A stretch of 64,000 bases of DNA from CALWOS01 sp963595735 (lineage in GTDB: Bacteria > Bacillota > Clostridia > Oscillospirales > Oscillospiraceae): the NCBI GenBank assembly GCA_963595735.1, contig CAVBJJ010000006.1:1-64000 (forward strand). The letters are read 5' to 3'. Made by a program: the position numbers and the translations under genes. Shown piece after piece: positions 32,813 through 42,192 of this stretch (the stretch's first letter is position 1; each line of letters starts with the position of its first letter). A model generated the notes under the pieces. That model was not told where the DNA came from, made no database searches, and worked only from the letters and a program-made list of their open reading frames with translations.

Positions 32813-34333
32813 CTATTCTTCCTCCAGCATTTCCTGTTCCGCCGCCGCCAGATGTCCGATCAGGTCGGTGGCGGTCATGGCGTATTCGCCCAGTTCGTCC
32901 CGTGCCAGATCCCCCGCCCGGCCATGGAGCCACAGCGCCGTGGGAACGGCCTGCCGCAGGGGCAGCTGGCACAGCATCGCGCCCAGAATTCCAGCCAACG
33001 CATCCCCGCTGCCGCCCTTCGCCATCCCCGGATTTCCCGCCCGGATGATATCCACGCTGCCATCGGGAAACGCGGCAAAGCTGCGGTGTCCCTTGCGCAC
33101 CAGGATCACGCCGTATTTTCTGGCAAAGTCCAGGCTGCCCGCCATGCGTCCGCCGGTGTCCGTGCCGCCCAGGCGGGCGTATTCTCCGTCATGGGGCGTG
33201 AGGATCAGCGGTCGTTTGGTCTCCCGCAGCAGCTCCGGTGCCTGCGCCACCGCCCAAAGGGCGTCCGCATCTAGCACCATCGGCGCTTCCCCGGTTTGCA
33301 GCAGCGCCCGCACCAGCTGGACGGTATCCCCGCTGCGCCCAATGCCCGGCCCGCAGACGAGAACATCGCTTGTTTCCGCCCGGCGGAGGATCTCCGGAAT
33401 CGCCGCCGCGGAAAAGCAGCCCTGGGCATTCGCCGCCAGGGGAAAGACCATGGCCTCCGTCTGGCGCACGGCGCAGATCGGATAGATCGGCTCCGGCACG
33501 CCCAGACTGACCAGCCCCGCACCGGCGCGGATCGCCGCCCAGGCGCTGAGGTTGGGCGCGCCGGTATACCCGACGCCGCCCGCCAGCAAAAGCAGCTTTC
33601 CATAGTCCCCCTTATGGCTGAGGGGGCTGCGGCGAGGCAGGCACAGCTCTCCCCTGCCGATGGCGCGGCAAGAGGTCAGCGCTTCGACGCGCAGCTCCGG
33701 CGGAATGCCGATGTCCGCCACGGTCAGCTCTCCGCAGCAGACGCAGCCCGGCTCCAGAATATGCCCCGGCTTGGCCGCGGTAAAGGTGACCGTTTCCGTG
33801 CATCGCACCGCCGCGCCGAGAATGCGCCCGGTGTTTGCCTCCACGCCGCTGGCGATGTCCGCCGCCACCACCGGCGCGCCGGCGGCGTTGATCAGCTCCA
33901 CCGCCCGGCGGAAGTTCCCCGTCAGCTCCCGGCGCAGCCCCACGCCGAACAGGGCGTCCACAATCACGCCGGCCTGCTCCAGCTTGCACAGCAGGCCCGG
34001 CTCCTCCGGAGCAAAGTCCTCCAGCCGGCCGCCCAGGGCGATGAGCCGTCGCTCCATCTCCCGGGTGTCCTCGGTCATTTTCTCCCGCTTGCCCACCAGG
34101 AGCACGCGCACCCGAAATCCCCAGCGCAGCAGGAACTGCGCCGCCGCAACGCCATCGCCGCCGTTGTTGCCGCTGCCACAGAAGATCACCGCGCTGCGTT
34201 CCCGCGCCCGGCGCTCCGCCGCCCGCGCCAGATGCCCGGCCGCATTCCGCATCAGCAGCGTGGAGGGGATCCCGCGAACATGAATGGCGCTGGCATCCGC
34301 ATCCTGAATCTTTTTTGTATCTGTAAGGCGCAT
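32813..34333 (-). CDS. nnr: Bifunctional NAD(P)HX epimerase/dehydratase
   Basis: A 506-residue fusion that repairs hydrated NAD(P)H. Residues 1-215 are the YjeF_N epimerase with 'VIFCGSGNNGGDGVAAAQFLLRWG' and 'VIVDALFGVGLRRELTGNFRRAVELIN'. The C-terminal part is the ribokinase-like dehydratase with 'LLLAGGVGYTGAPNLSAWAAIRAGAGLV', 'ILTPHDGEYARLGG' and 'NPGMAKGGSGDALAGILGAML'. Length is normal. It begins the leftward nnr-lipoprotein-alr-mazF unit. Confidence 0.95.
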   Translation of the reverse strand: MRLTDTKKIQDADASAIHVRGIPSTLLMRNAAGHLARAAERRARERSAVIFCGSGNNGGDGVAAAQFLLRWGFRVRVLLVGKREKMTEDTREMERRLIALGGRLEDFAPEEPGLLCKLEQAGVIVDALFGVGLRRELTGNFRRAVELINAAGAPVVAADIASGVEANTGRILGAAVRCTETVTFTAAKPGHILEPGCVCCGELTVADIGIPPELRVEALTSCRAIGRGELCLPRRSPLSHKGDYGKLLLLAGGVGYTGAPNLSAWAAIRAGAGLVSLGVPEPIYPICAVRQTEAMVFPLAANAQGCFSAAAIPEILRRAETSDVLVCGPGIGRSGDTVQLVRALLQTGEAPMVLDADALWAVAQAPELLRETKRPLILTPHDGEYARLGGTDTGGRMAGSLDFARKYGVILVRKGHRSFAAFPDGSVDIIRAGNPGMAKGGSGDALAGILGAMLCQLPLRQAVPTALWLHGRAGDLARDELGEYAMTATDLIGHLAAAEQEMLEEE

Positions 34334-34458
34334 GACCTGACCTCCCCGTTTTCCATTTGTAATATAGTATATTATACCGCCGCAGGCGGATATTCGTCAA
34401 TCGCTCCGGACGGGGAAAGTTTTCTCTCACGATAAATGCCCTCCCGCCGAAAAAATCC

Positions 34459-34487
34459 TTGCATCCCGCACCATCTCATGGTATACT
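34459..34487 (+). promoter_or_regulatory. Promoter of the pheST T-box transcript
   Basis: TTGCAT (34459-34464) and TATACT (34482-34487) with a 17-bp spacer, 5 to 10 bp before the T-box leader begins. Confidence 0.8.
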
Positions 34488-34491
34488 GACT

Positions 34492-34735
34492 AACGCTATG
34501 AACGGGAAAATAGCAGATTTTCCGCACTGCAGAGAGGGGTCGCCGCCGGCTGAAAGCGCCCTGTGTCCGGAGCTGCTTGGTTCGCCCGGGAGCGCCGGTC
34601 AATCCCCGGCGGGCGCCGCCCGTTATCGCGGCAGCGAGTGCAGCTTTGTATCTAAATCAAAGCTGAAGCCGGGTGGTACCGCGAAACGCCAAAGTGCCTT
34701 TCGTCCCAGTTTGTCGGGATGAAAGGGCTTTTTTT
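34492..34735 (+). promoter_or_regulatory. Phe T-box riboswitch of pheST
   Basis: A 240-nt leader with T-box features: an AGAGAGGGG start region near 34530, a probable Phe specifier TTC at 34581-34583, the T-box sequence GGTGGTACCGCG (34672-34683), and a terminator stem (34696-34707/34716-34728) with seven T. Uncharged tRNA-Phe would pair through the specifier and T-box bulge and prevent termination. The stop-or-go switch controls pheS and pheT. Confidence 0.92.
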
Positions 34736-34792
34736 ATTTTCCCCCGAATTTGCAATTAACAAAAAATCTATGGATAAATGAGGAATCAGAAC

Positions 34793-35818
34793 ATGAAAGC
34801 CACATTGGAAACTTTGCTGCAAAAGTCCACTGCCTCTATCCGGGAGTCCAAGGGACTGGAGGAGCTGGAAGCCCTGCGTGTCAAATACCTGGGCAAAAAG
34901 GGCGAGCTGACCGCCATTTTGAAAATGATGGGCAAGCTCTCCGCCGAGGAACGCCCGGTGATCGGCCAACTGGCCAACGAGGTGCGCGCCAAGCTGGAGA
35001 CCTCCCTGGAGGAGAAAAAGGCCGCGCTGCACACCGCCGCCCTGGAAGCCCGCCTGCGGGAGGAGGTGCTGGATGTGACCATTCCCGGCAAGCCCGTGGA
35101 GATCGGTCACAAGCACCCCATGTACATCGCGCTGGATGAGATCAAGGACATCTTCATCGGCATGGGCTTCGAGGTACTGGACGGCCCGGAGGTGGAGCTG
35201 GCGGAGTACAACTTCGACCGCCTGAACGCCGAGGAGGGGCATCCCTCCCGGGATTGGAGCGATACTTTCTATTTCGACAAAGACAGCCGGGTCATGCTTC
35301 GCTCCCAGACCAGTCCCATGCAGGTGCGCGCCATGGAAAGCAAGCCGCTTCCCATCCGCATCATCGCCCCCGGCCGGGTGTACCGCAAGGACGAGGTGGA
35401 CGCCACCCACAGCCCCATGTTCCATCAGGTCGAGGGCATGGTCATCGACAAGGGCATTACCATGGCCGACCTGAAGGGCACCCTGAACGCCATGGTGGAG
35501 GCGCTTTACGGCAAGGGCACCAAGACCCGCTTCCGTCCCCACCACTTCCCCTTTACCGAGCCCAGCTGTGAAATGGATGTGCAGTGCCACAAGTGCGGCG
35601 GCGTGGGCTGCCCCACCTGCAAGGGCGAGGGCTGGATCGAGCTACTGGGCGCCGGCATGATCCACCCCAAGGTGCTGGAAATGGCCGGCATCGACACGGA
35701 GGTCTACTCCGGCTGGGCATTCGGCATCGGTCTGGAGCGCACGGCCATGCGCCGCTTCAAGATCGCCGATCTGCGTCTTATCTTTGAAAACGACATCCGT
35801 TTTCTGCATCAATTTTAA
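34793..35818 (+). CDS. pheS: Phenylalanine-tRNA ligase alpha subunit
   Basis: A 341-residue class II catalytic subunit. It has the N-terminal coiled coil (MKATLETLLQKSTASIRESKGLEEL), motif 2 'YRKDEVDATHSPMFHQVEGM', 'RFRPHHFPFTEPSCEMDV' and motif 3 'GWAFGIGLERTAMRRFKI'. A CxxC zinc-like set (CHKCGGVGCPTCKG) is present. The ATG at 34793 has GAGG at the right distance; the upstream ATG at 34778 does not. pheT follows 17 bp downstream. Confidence 0.96.
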   Translation: MKATLETLLQKSTASIRESKGLEELEALRVKYLGKKGELTAILKMMGKLSAEERPVIGQLANEVRAKLETSLEEKKAALHTAALEARLREEVLDVTIPGKPVEIGHKHPMYIALDEIKDIFIGMGFEVLDGPEVELAEYNFDRLNAEEGHPSRDWSDTFYFDKDSRVMLRSQTSPMQVRAMESKPLPIRIIAPGRVYRKDEVDATHSPMFHQVEGMVIDKGITMADLKGTLNAMVEALYGKGTKTRFRPHHFPFTEPSCEMDVQCHKCGGVGCPTCKGEGWIELLGAGMIHPKVLEMAGIDTEVYSGWAFGIGLERTAMRRFKIADLRLIFENDIRFLHQF

Positions 35819-35835
35819 GGGGAGGGCCGAAAACA

Positions 35836-38229
35836 ATGAATCTTTCTCGTAAATGGCTCAATGAATTTGTGGCCGTGACCGCAAACGACAAGGACTTTGC
35901 CGAGGACATGACGCTCTCCGGCTCCAAGGTCGAGGTCACGGAGGTTCAGGGCAGTGATATTCAAAATGTAGTCGTGGGCAAGGTGCTGGAGTGCAAGCGC
36001 CACGAAAACTCCGACCACATGTGGGTCTGCCAGGTGGATGTGGGGCTGGAAAAGCCCGTGCAGATCGTCACCGGCGCGCAGAATGTAAAGGTAAACGATC
36101 TGGTTCCCGTGGCAAAGCACAACTCGCTTCTGCCCGGCGGCAAGAAGATCGAAAAGGGCAAGCTGCGGGGCGAGGTCTCCGACGGTATGCTTTGCTCCTT
36201 TGCCGAGCTGGGTCTGGAGCAGCGGGACTTCCCCACGGCCTTTGCCGACGGCATCTGGATCCTGTCCGACGATCCCGAACTGGACGGCTGCAAGCCCGGC
36301 GACGACATCCGCACCGCCGTGGGTCTGGATGACCATGTGGTAGAGTTTGAGATCACCCCCAACCGTCCGGACTGCCTTTCCGTGATCGGTCTGGCGCGGG
36401 AAGCCGCCGCCACCTATGACCTGCCCCTGCAGCTGCACACGCCCGCGGTGCAGGAAAAGGGGCAGGGTACGCTTTCCGAGCTGCTGCAGGTGCAGATCCG
36501 GGACGAGGCCCTCTGCCCCCGCTACACTGCTCGGATGGTGCGGAATGTGAAGATTGCCCCCTCCCCCAAGTGGATGCGGGAGCGGCTGCGCGCCTCCGGC
36601 GTGCGCCCCATCAACAATATCGTGGATATCACAAACTATGTGATGCTGGAATACGGCCAACCCATGCACGCCTTTGATTACCGCTATGTAAAGGGCGGCA
36701 AGATCATTGTGCGCCGGGCGGAAGCGGGCGAGAGCCTGACCACCCTGGACGGCACCGTGCGTCAGCTGGATCCCAGTATGCTGGTCATCGCCGATGAGCA
36801 CCGGGCAGTAGGTCTGGCCGGCGTAATGGGCGGCGAAAACAGCGAGATCGTCGAGGACACGGTGGACATCGTCTTTGAATCCGCCAACTTCAACGGCACC
36901 TGTATCCGCAAGACCGCCCTGGCGCTGGGTATGCGCACGGACGCCTCCGCCAAGTTTGAAAAGGGGCTTGACCCCATGAACACCCGCCCCGCGCTGGAGC
37001 GCGCCTGTGAGCTGGTGGAAATGCTGGGCGCCGGCGAGGTGCTGCCGGGCGTAATTGATGTGGAAAACCACAGCTACACCCCCTGCACGCTCCAGCTCCG
37101 CCCGGACAAGATCAACGCCCTACTGGGCACGGACATTGCCGTTTCCACCATGCAAGCCATTCTGAAAAAGCTGGGCTTCGGTGTGGATGGCGAGACCGTC
37201 ACCGTCCCCTCCTGGCGCAGCGATGTGGCGCACTACTCCGATCTGGCGGAGGAGGTCGCCCGTTTCTATGGCTACAACAATCTGCCCACCACTCTCATGC
37301 GCGGCGAGACCACCCAGGGCGGATTTTCCCCCGCGCAGAAGGACGAGCGCCTGCTGGGCAGCCTTTGCCGCAGCATGGGCTATGATGAGATCATCACCTA
37401 CTCCTTCATCAGCCCCACCTGTTATGACAAAATCGGCTGGGACAAGGACGATCCCCGCCGCGCCAGCCTGCGCATCCTCAACCCCCTGGGCGAGGACACC
37501 TCCGTCATGCGCACCACGGCGCTGCCCTCCATGCTGGAAATTCTGGCCAGAAACTACAACTATCGGAACAAGGCCGCAAAGCTGTATGAGGTCGCCAAGA
37601 TCTACCAGCCCCGGGAGGACGGTCTGGCGGACGAGCCCCGTGTGCTGTCCCTTGGCGCTTACGGCGAGGAGATGGATTTCTTCACCCTCAAGGGCGCGGT
37701 GGAGACGCTGCTGACCGGAATGCGAATCGAAAACGCCCGTTTCCATGCGGATACCGCCAATCCCTCCTACCATCCCGGCCGCTGCGCCACCGTCTGGTGC
37801 GGTGAGCATTGCCTGGGTGTGTTTGGCCAAATTCATCCGCTGGTAGCCGCTCGCTACGGCGTGGACGAGGCCATGTTTGCCGCGGAGCTCTCCTTTGAGG
37901 CGCTGCGGCAGGTGCAGGGGCCGGAGCGTGTCTATGTTCCCCTGTCCCGCTTCCCGGCTGTCTCCCGCGATCTGGCCGTGGTCTGCGACAACGCCATTCC
38001 CGTTGCCGACCTGACCGACACGATCCGTGCCGCCGGCGGTAAGTATCTGGAAAGCGTAAGCCTGTTTGATATCTATCGCGGCCTGCCCATTCCGGCGGAC
38101 AAAAAGTCTGTGGCCTTCTCTTTGGTGCTGCGCGCGCCGGATCAGACCCTGACCGACGCCCACGCGGAGGAGACCATGCGGGATATCCTCGCCGCGCTGG
38201 AGAAAAACCACGGCGCAGTGATTCGCTGA
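35836..38229 (+). CDS. pheT: Phenylalanine-tRNA ligase beta subunit
   Basis: A 797-residue beta subunit. Domains in order: EMAP-like tRNA-binding OB (45-155, 'VVVGKVLECKRHENSDHMWVCQVDVG'), B3/B4 editing ('RPDCLSVIGLAREAA' to 'NFNGTCIRKTALALGMRTDASAKFEKGLDP'), B5 ('LGFGVDGETVTVPSWRSDVAHYSDLAEEVARFYGYNNLP'), and the C-terminal FDX-ACB domain ('RFPAVSRDLAVVCD'). Length is normal. It ends before a strong terminator. Confidence 0.96.
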   Translation: MNLSRKWLNEFVAVTANDKDFAEDMTLSGSKVEVTEVQGSDIQNVVVGKVLECKRHENSDHMWVCQVDVGLEKPVQIVTGAQNVKVNDLVPVAKHNSLLPGGKKIEKGKLRGEVSDGMLCSFAELGLEQRDFPTAFADGIWILSDDPELDGCKPGDDIRTAVGLDDHVVEFEITPNRPDCLSVIGLAREAAATYDLPLQLHTPAVQEKGQGTLSELLQVQIRDEALCPRYTARMVRNVKIAPSPKWMRERLRASGVRPINNIVDITNYVMLEYGQPMHAFDYRYVKGGKIIVRRAEAGESLTTLDGTVRQLDPSMLVIADEHRAVGLAGVMGGENSEIVEDTVDIVFESANFNGTCIRKTALALGMRTDASAKFEKGLDPMNTRPALERACELVEMLGAGEVLPGVIDVENHSYTPCTLQLRPDKINALLGTDIAVSTMQAILKKLGFGVDGETVTVPSWRSDVAHYSDLAEEVARFYGYNNLPTTLMRGETTQGGFSPAQKDERLLGSLCRSMGYDEIITYSFISPTCYDKIGWDKDDPRRASLRILNPLGEDTSVMRTTALPSMLEILARNYNYRNKAAKLYEVAKIYQPREDGLADEPRVLSLGAYGEEMDFFTLKGAVETLLTGMRIENARFHADTANPSYHPGRCATVWCGEHCLGVFGQIHPLVAARYGVDEAMFAAELSFEALRQVQGPERVYVPLSRFPAVSRDLAVVCDNAIPVADLTDTIRAAGGKYLESVSLFDIYRGLPIPADKKSVAFSLVLRAPDQTLTDAHAEETMRDILAALEKNHGAVIR

Positions 38230-38303
38230 CAGCTCCCCCCTGGAAAGGCCAACGCGGATTTTGCCGCAGTCTCAAATAATTTTGACAAAATTACAAATAC
38301 TCC

Positions 38304-38340
38304 CCACGGACGCCGCTTTCCCCGGTGTCCGTGGTTTTTT
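38304..38340 (+). terminator. Terminator of pheST
   Basis: Stem CCACGGAC/GTCCGTGG (38304-38311/38327-38334) followed by six T, about 75 bp after pheT. Confidence 0.88.
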
Positions 38341-38437
38341 CGTTCCCATGATGCAGTTTTGCAAATTATGTAAACTATTTTATCAAAATTTCCGTAAAAT
38401 ACGAAAAAATTGTAATCGAATGGTAACTTAATTATCC

Positions 38438-38466
38438 TTTACAGCGGGCAAATTATTGCTTATAAT
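38438..38466 (+). promoter_or_regulatory. Promoter of ireB
   Basis: TTTACA (38438-38443) and TATAAT (38461-38466), 17-bp spacer, 34 bp before the ATG. Confidence 0.8.
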
Positions 38467-38500
38467 AGAATTGTTAAAATCTGGAAAGGAGGGGTGACCA

Positions 38501-38743
38501 ATGGAAGACATCACCCGGAAGTTCAGCGTAATCGACAACAAAACAGAGATTCGGGAGATCCTCTCCTCCGTGTATAAGTCTCTCATCATCAAGGGATATG
38601 ACCCCATCAATCAAATCGTGGGCTATATTCTCTCCGAGGACCCCACCTACATCACCAACTACAACAACGCCCGCAGTCTCATCACCCGCATCGACCGTGA
38701 CGAGTTGCTGCAGGAACTGGTGACCAGTTATCTGCGAAAATAA
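38501..38743 (+). CDS. ireB: IreB family regulatory phosphoprotein
   Basis: An 80-residue UPF0297 protein: 'VYKSLIIKGYDPINQIVGYILSEDPTYITNYNNARSLITRIDRDELLQELV'. In Enterococcus, IreB is a substrate of the PASTA kinase IreK and lowers cephalosporin resistance. The ATG follows AGGAGGGG. It is a single gene before tRNA-Gln; the usual neighbours (ruvX, mltG) are absent here. Confidence 0.93.
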   Translation: MEDITRKFSVIDNKTEIREILSSVYKSLIIKGYDPINQIVGYILSEDPTYITNYNNARSLITRIDRDELLQELVTSYLRK

Positions 38744-38769
38744 TTTTTCAAAAAATTGCAAAATACATC

Positions 38770-38797
38770 TTGACAAGTTTGTGTTTTATGTTATAAT
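38770..38797 (+). promoter_or_regulatory. Promoter of tRNA-Gln
   Basis: TTGACA (38770-38775) and TATAAT (38792-38797) with a 16-bp spacer, consensus in both boxes. Confidence 0.85.
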
Positions 38798-38819
38798 AAA
38801 TCTCGCTTGTTGAGAGCGT

Positions 38820-38893
38820 AGCGGAGTTGTGTAAGGGTAGCACAGCGGACTCTGACTCCGTATGTGAGGGTTCGAATCCTTCCTCCGCTGCCA
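38820..38893 (+). tRNA. tRNA-Gln (CTG anticodon)
   Basis: A 74-nt cloverleaf: acceptor AGCGGAG/CTCCGCT, D arm GTGTAAGGGTAGCAC, anticodon stem GCGGA/TCCGT around CTCTGAC (anticodon CTG), T loop GGTTCGAATCC, encoded CCA. The short variable arm and the 'GGACTCTGACTCC' anticodon arm are typical of bacterial tRNA-Gln. Confidence 0.92.
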
Positions 38894-38998
38894 AGACCTG
38901 CAGACAATCGTCTGCGGGTCTTTTTTATTTTTTCGAACACAGGCATATTTTCCCCGCAAACCGGCCATAGTATCCCTAGAGCAGGAGGTGCGGCGGTT

Positions 38999-39847
38999 TT
39001 GAAACGAGGGGCTATTGTGCTGGTTTTGGTCTGTCTGCTGAGTCTGGGCGGCTGCGCTGCCCAGGCCAGTCCGGCGGACAACACCCGGGCCGGCGGCACA
39101 CTGGAGGTACATTTTCTGGATGTGGGACAAGCGGATTGCGCCCTGCTGCGCTATGGCGACCACGCCATTCTGGTGGACGGCGGCTGCCGCAAGACCGGCG
39201 ATCAGGTGGTGCGCTATTTGCAGGCGCAGGACATCCGCAAGCTGGACTATGTGATCTGCACCCACGCCCATCAGGATCACGCCGGCGGTTTGGCCGCGGT
39301 ACTGCAAGCCTTTCCGGCGCGGCAGGTGCTCTGCCCCACCAGCGCCTATGACAGCCGCTCCTTTCGGGAATTCCGCCGCGCGGCTGCGGCGCAGCACAAA
39401 AGCCTGCGGCGTCCCCATGTGGGCGAGGTGTTTTCTCTCGGGCCGGTGCGCCTGACCGTTCTCAGCCCGCAAAAGACCTATCCGGTGGTCAACGACAGCA
39501 GCATCGTCCTGCGGGTGGATTATGGCATCACCTCCTTCCTACTGGCTGCCGATGCGGAGCAGCAGGCCGAGCAGGATATGCTCCTGGGGACCCTTCCCCT
39601 GTCCGCCACGGTGCTGAAACTGGGGCATCACGGCTGCAGCAGCTCCACCAGCGCCGCCTTTTTACAGACCGTTTCCCCCCAATACGCCGTGATCTCCGTG
39701 GGAAAGCAAAACGAGTACGGCTATCCGGATGCGGAGGTTATCTCCCGGCTGGAAGCCGCCGGGGTGCAGATCTATCGCACCGATCAGCAGGGAACCATCC
39801 TCTGTGTCTCCGATGGCAGGCGCCTGCGCTTTTCCACCCAGCGTTAA
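38999..39847 (+). CDS. Metallo-beta-lactamase fold lipoprotein (ComEC C-terminal type)
   Basis: A 282-residue predicted lipoprotein. The lipobox is 'LLSLGGCAAQ'. The body has the MBL metal motifs 'HFLDVGQADCALLRYGDHAILVDGG' and 'ICTHAHQDHAGGLAAV' (THxHxDH), plus 'FLLAADAEQQAEQDML' and 'VLKLGHHGCSSSTSAAFL'. This is the ComEC/Rec2 C-terminal type without the channel, found free-standing in many Firmicutes. Possible roles include nuclease or phosphodiesterase activity at the cell surface. The start is TTG at 38999 with AGGAGG 10 bp upstream. Confidence 0.88.
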   Translation: MKRGAIVLVLVCLLSLGGCAAQASPADNTRAGGTLEVHFLDVGQADCALLRYGDHAILVDGGCRKTGDQVVRYLQAQDIRKLDYVICTHAHQDHAGGLAAVLQAFPARQVLCPTSAYDSRSFREFRRAAAAQHKSLRRPHVGEVFSLGPVRLTVLSPQKTYPVVNDSSIVLRVDYGITSFLLAADAEQQAEQDMLLGTLPLSATVLKLGHHGCSSSTSAAFLQTVSPQYAVISVGKQNEYGYPDAEVISRLEAAGVQIYRTDQQGTILCVSDGRRLRFSTQR

Positions 39848-39851
39848 TCGC

Positions 39852-39897
39852 AAAAAAGCAAGACCTCTGTATGCAGCTTTTGCATCCAGAGGTCTTT
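39852..39897. terminator. Bidirectional terminator
   Basis: AGACCTCTG/CAGAGGTCT stem (39861-39869/39887-39895) with TTTT to the right and an A run to the left. It sits between the MBL gene and the convergent anti-sigma gene. Confidence 0.82.
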
Positions 39898-39908
39898 TCG
39901 CTTTCTGT

Positions 39909-40502
39909 TTAATTAAATTCTTCCGGGGGGATATACCATTCCGGGCTGGTCGCCAGACCGTTCTGGTATTTGACGGTCACATACAGCGGCCCCTCGTCGC
40001 GGAGCAGCTTGAGGTAGCATACGCCGTCTTCAAACAAATCGGTGATGTCCTCTGTCTGATTGCGGTAGTAGAGTATCGCCCGGCCGTCCTCCTCATACTG
40101 CACATCCGGAGAATCCAGCTCCTCCATCAGTTCCTCCTCGGTCAGTGGTCTTTCCTTGCCGGAGCCATCCAGCGCCACACCGCCGCCCCCTTGGGAAACG
40201 GTGTTGCCGTCGGCATCCTGAAACTCCAGCTGATAGGTGCCGTCTCCCTGGAATGTGATCTCTGCATCGACCGGATCCCCATGGATCCAAACTTGAATCT
40301 GCTGCCGGATGCCGCCTACATTGGCGGCATAGCAGATGCCCGTTGCGCCCAGCGCCAGGCACACCACCAGGCACGCTACCGCAAGTTTCGGTATACGAAA
40401 TTTTCCCGCTTTGGTTTTATTCATCATCAGCACTCCTTTGCAATAATCACCGGAGGCATGGACATGGGAAAAAGCGCTTTTATATCTCTCTTTATTCGTC
40501 AT
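39909..40502 (-). CDS. Probable membrane anti-sigma factor of the ECF pair
   Basis: A 197-residue protein. The N-terminal part 'MTNKERYKSAFSHVHASGDYCKGVLMM' resembles cytoplasmic anti-sigma segments of Clostridia. It is followed by one TM (LAVACLVVCLALGATGICYAANVGG) and an exported C-terminal domain rich in acidic residues (ELDSPDVQYEEDGRAILYYRN...LYVTVKYQNGLATSPEWYI). It starts inside the end of the ECF sigma gene (11-bp overlap), the classic sigma/anti-sigma layout. No zinc HxxxCxxC motif is visible. Confidence 0.78.
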   Translation of the reverse strand: MTNKERYKSAFSHVHASGDYCKGVLMMNKTKAGKFRIPKLAVACLVVCLALGATGICYAANVGGIRQQIQVWIHGDPVDAEITFQGDGTYQLEFQDADGNTVSQGGGGVALDGSGKERPLTEEELMEELDSPDVQYEEDGRAILYYRNQTEDITDLFEDGVCYLKLLRDEGPLYVTVKYQNGLATSPEWYIPPEEFN

Positions 40503-40974
40503 CGTTCCAATCCTCCTTCAGCATTTTTTTCAGGAGTTTTCTGCCTCTGCTCAGCTGGCTTTTTATGGTATTGGGCGGTCGGTTCAGAATTTCGGCAATC
40601 TCGTCTATGGAGTAATCCTCATAATAAAACAGGTGGATCACCACTCTGTATTTTGCAGGCAGCCGCATCACCGCCTCGAACAGCGCGCTGTCCTCCGGCG
40701 CGGCAAAGGGGATCTCCGCCATGTATTCTTCCCAGTTTTCCCGGTTCCTGTGCCAGAACGAACGCAGCACATTTTTCGCCAGATTGATGGTAACACGGAT
40801 CAGCCACGCACGCAGGTGCGCTTCGCTTTCATATTCCATATCCCCGGTGTGATACCGGATGAAGCACTCCTGCACTACATCCTCCGCGTCCGCCTCGCAG
40901 CGGCAGAGCTGGAAAGCGATCCGGAACAGGCTGTCCTGATACCGTTCCACCGCCTGGGTCGTTGTTAGTCTCAT
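40492..40974 (-). CDS. ECF-type RNA polymerase sigma factor
   Basis: A 160-residue sigma factor. Region 2 'DSLFRIAFQLCRCEADAEDVVQECFIRYHTG' and region 4 'LPAKYRVVIHLFYYEDYSIDEIAEILNRPPNTIKSQLSRGRKLLKKML' are clear. The start at 40974 (MRLTTTQAVERYQ) follows AGGAG; an in-frame upstream ATG at 41052 is unlikely. It controls an unknown regulon together with the overlapping membrane protein downstream. Confidence 0.92.
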   Translation of the reverse strand: MRLTTTQAVERYQDSLFRIAFQLCRCEADAEDVVQECFIRYHTGDMEYESEAHLRAWLIRVTINLAKNVLRSFWHRNRENWEEYMAEIPFAAPEDSALFEAVMRLPAKYRVVIHLFYYEDYSIDEIAEILNRPPNTIKSQLSRGRKLLKKMLKEDWNDDE

Positions 40975-41082
40975 AAAAAACTCCTGCTTCCTGTTTGAAG
41001 GTCCTTCACCAATAATACAACTCCCAAGGCCAAAAGGTTGCATTTGCAGCAAAAATTTTTTGCCGATGATACAAAAATCCCA

Positions 41083-41117
41083 AAAAACATCCCTGCCGAG
41101 AGTGATTCTGGCAGGGA
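41083..41117 (-). terminator. Terminator of apbE
   Basis: TCCCTGCC/GGCAGGGA stem (41090-41097/41110-41117) followed on the minus strand by a run of T. It closes the apbE transcript just past its stop. Confidence 0.85.
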
Positions 41118-41125
41118 AATTTTCA

Positions 41126-42139
41126 TTATCGCTTGATCACTTTTACGGGCGTGTCCTGATAGGCGTCCAGCAGGGCAAACTGCTCCTGCAATCCCTCGGT
41201 GATATACACGGTGCCATCCGCTGTGATCAACACCGCTTCAAAGTCATCACTCTGTCCCCAGAAGTCCGCCGCCTTTTCCAGCCCCATAACAAACAGCGAG
41301 GTGGAAAGCCCGTCACAGACCAGGCCATCCTCGCCGATGATGCTCACCGAGCGCAAATCGCTAGCCGCCGGACGGCCGGTTTCCGGATCCATAATGTGCC
41401 AGTATCTGCGGCCGTCCTGCTCAAAATAGCGCTCATAGCCGCCGGAGGTGACGACTGCCTTATCCTGCACGGAAAGCACCAGCATCGCCTCCCCGGTCTC
41501 AGGGTCTTTGATGCCGATCTGCCAGGGCGTGCCGTCCGGCTTGCTGCCAACGGTCTGGACATTGCCGCCAAAATTCAGCAGTGCGGACGAGACCCCCGCA
41601 TCCCGCAGATACTGCGCCGCCTGACCGGCGGCATAGCCCTTGCCCACGCTGCCCAGGTCGATCTCCATCCCCTCCGGCAGCGTCACCTCACCGGTAACAG
41701 CATCATAGCGAATCCGAGTATAATCCACCAGCGGCAGCAGCTTTTGCAGCTCCGTCTCCTCCGGTATCTGGTACTTCCCTGTGGTAAAGCCCCAGGCGCG
41801 CACAACAGGATAAATGGAAATATCCAATGCGCCATCGGTGCGGCGGCACAGCGCCAGCGCACCATCCATCAGCGCCGCCGCCTTGCCGGTCAGGGTGCCG
41901 GAGCCATTGGAGTTGATGGCGTAGATCTCGCTTTCCTGTTTGGTCACGGAGATCTGCTTTTCCAGCGCAGCCACCTGATCCTGCACATCCGAAAGCAGGC
42001 TTGCATCGCCATACACCGACAGCTCGATCGCAGTATCCATGGCAAAAAAATTGGCCGTCTCCGGCTCTGACTCCCCGCGGGAACAGCCCACGGCAAGCAG
42101 CAGCAAGGGCAGGAGAAAAAGGGGAAAAAATCGTTTCAT
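41126..42139 (-). CDS. apbE: FAD:protein FMN transferase, lipoprotein
   Basis: A 337-residue ApbE lipoprotein that covalently attaches FMN to threonine in flavoproteins such as RnfG/NqrC types. Signal peptide with lipobox 'FLLPLLLLAVGCSRG'. Motifs: 'FFAMDTAIELSVYG', 'GALDISIYPVVRAWGF', 'DLGSVGKGYAAGQAAQYLRDAGVSSALLNFGGNVQTVG' and 'HIMDPETGRPA'. The start ATG at 42139 was chosen for the signal peptide. No Rnf cluster is in the window. Confidence 0.94.
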   Translation of the reverse strand: MKRFFPLFLLPLLLLAVGCSRGESEPETANFFAMDTAIELSVYGDASLLSDVQDQVAALEKQISVTKQESEIYAINSNGSGTLTGKAAALMDGALALCRRTDGALDISIYPVVRAWGFTTGKYQIPEETELQKLLPLVDYTRIRYDAVTGEVTLPEGMEIDLGSVGKGYAAGQAAQYLRDAGVSSALLNFGGNVQTVGSKPDGTPWQIGIKDPETGEAMLVLSVQDKAVVTSGGYERYFEQDGRRYWHIMDPETGRPAASDLRSVSIIGEDGLVCDGLSTSLFVMGLEKAADFWGQSDDFEAVLITADGTVYITEGLQEQFALLDAYQDTPVKVIKR

Positions 42140-42192
42140 GAAAGGCTCCTTGGAAAAAGATAAATTTATCCTGAAAAATTGCGGAATACATC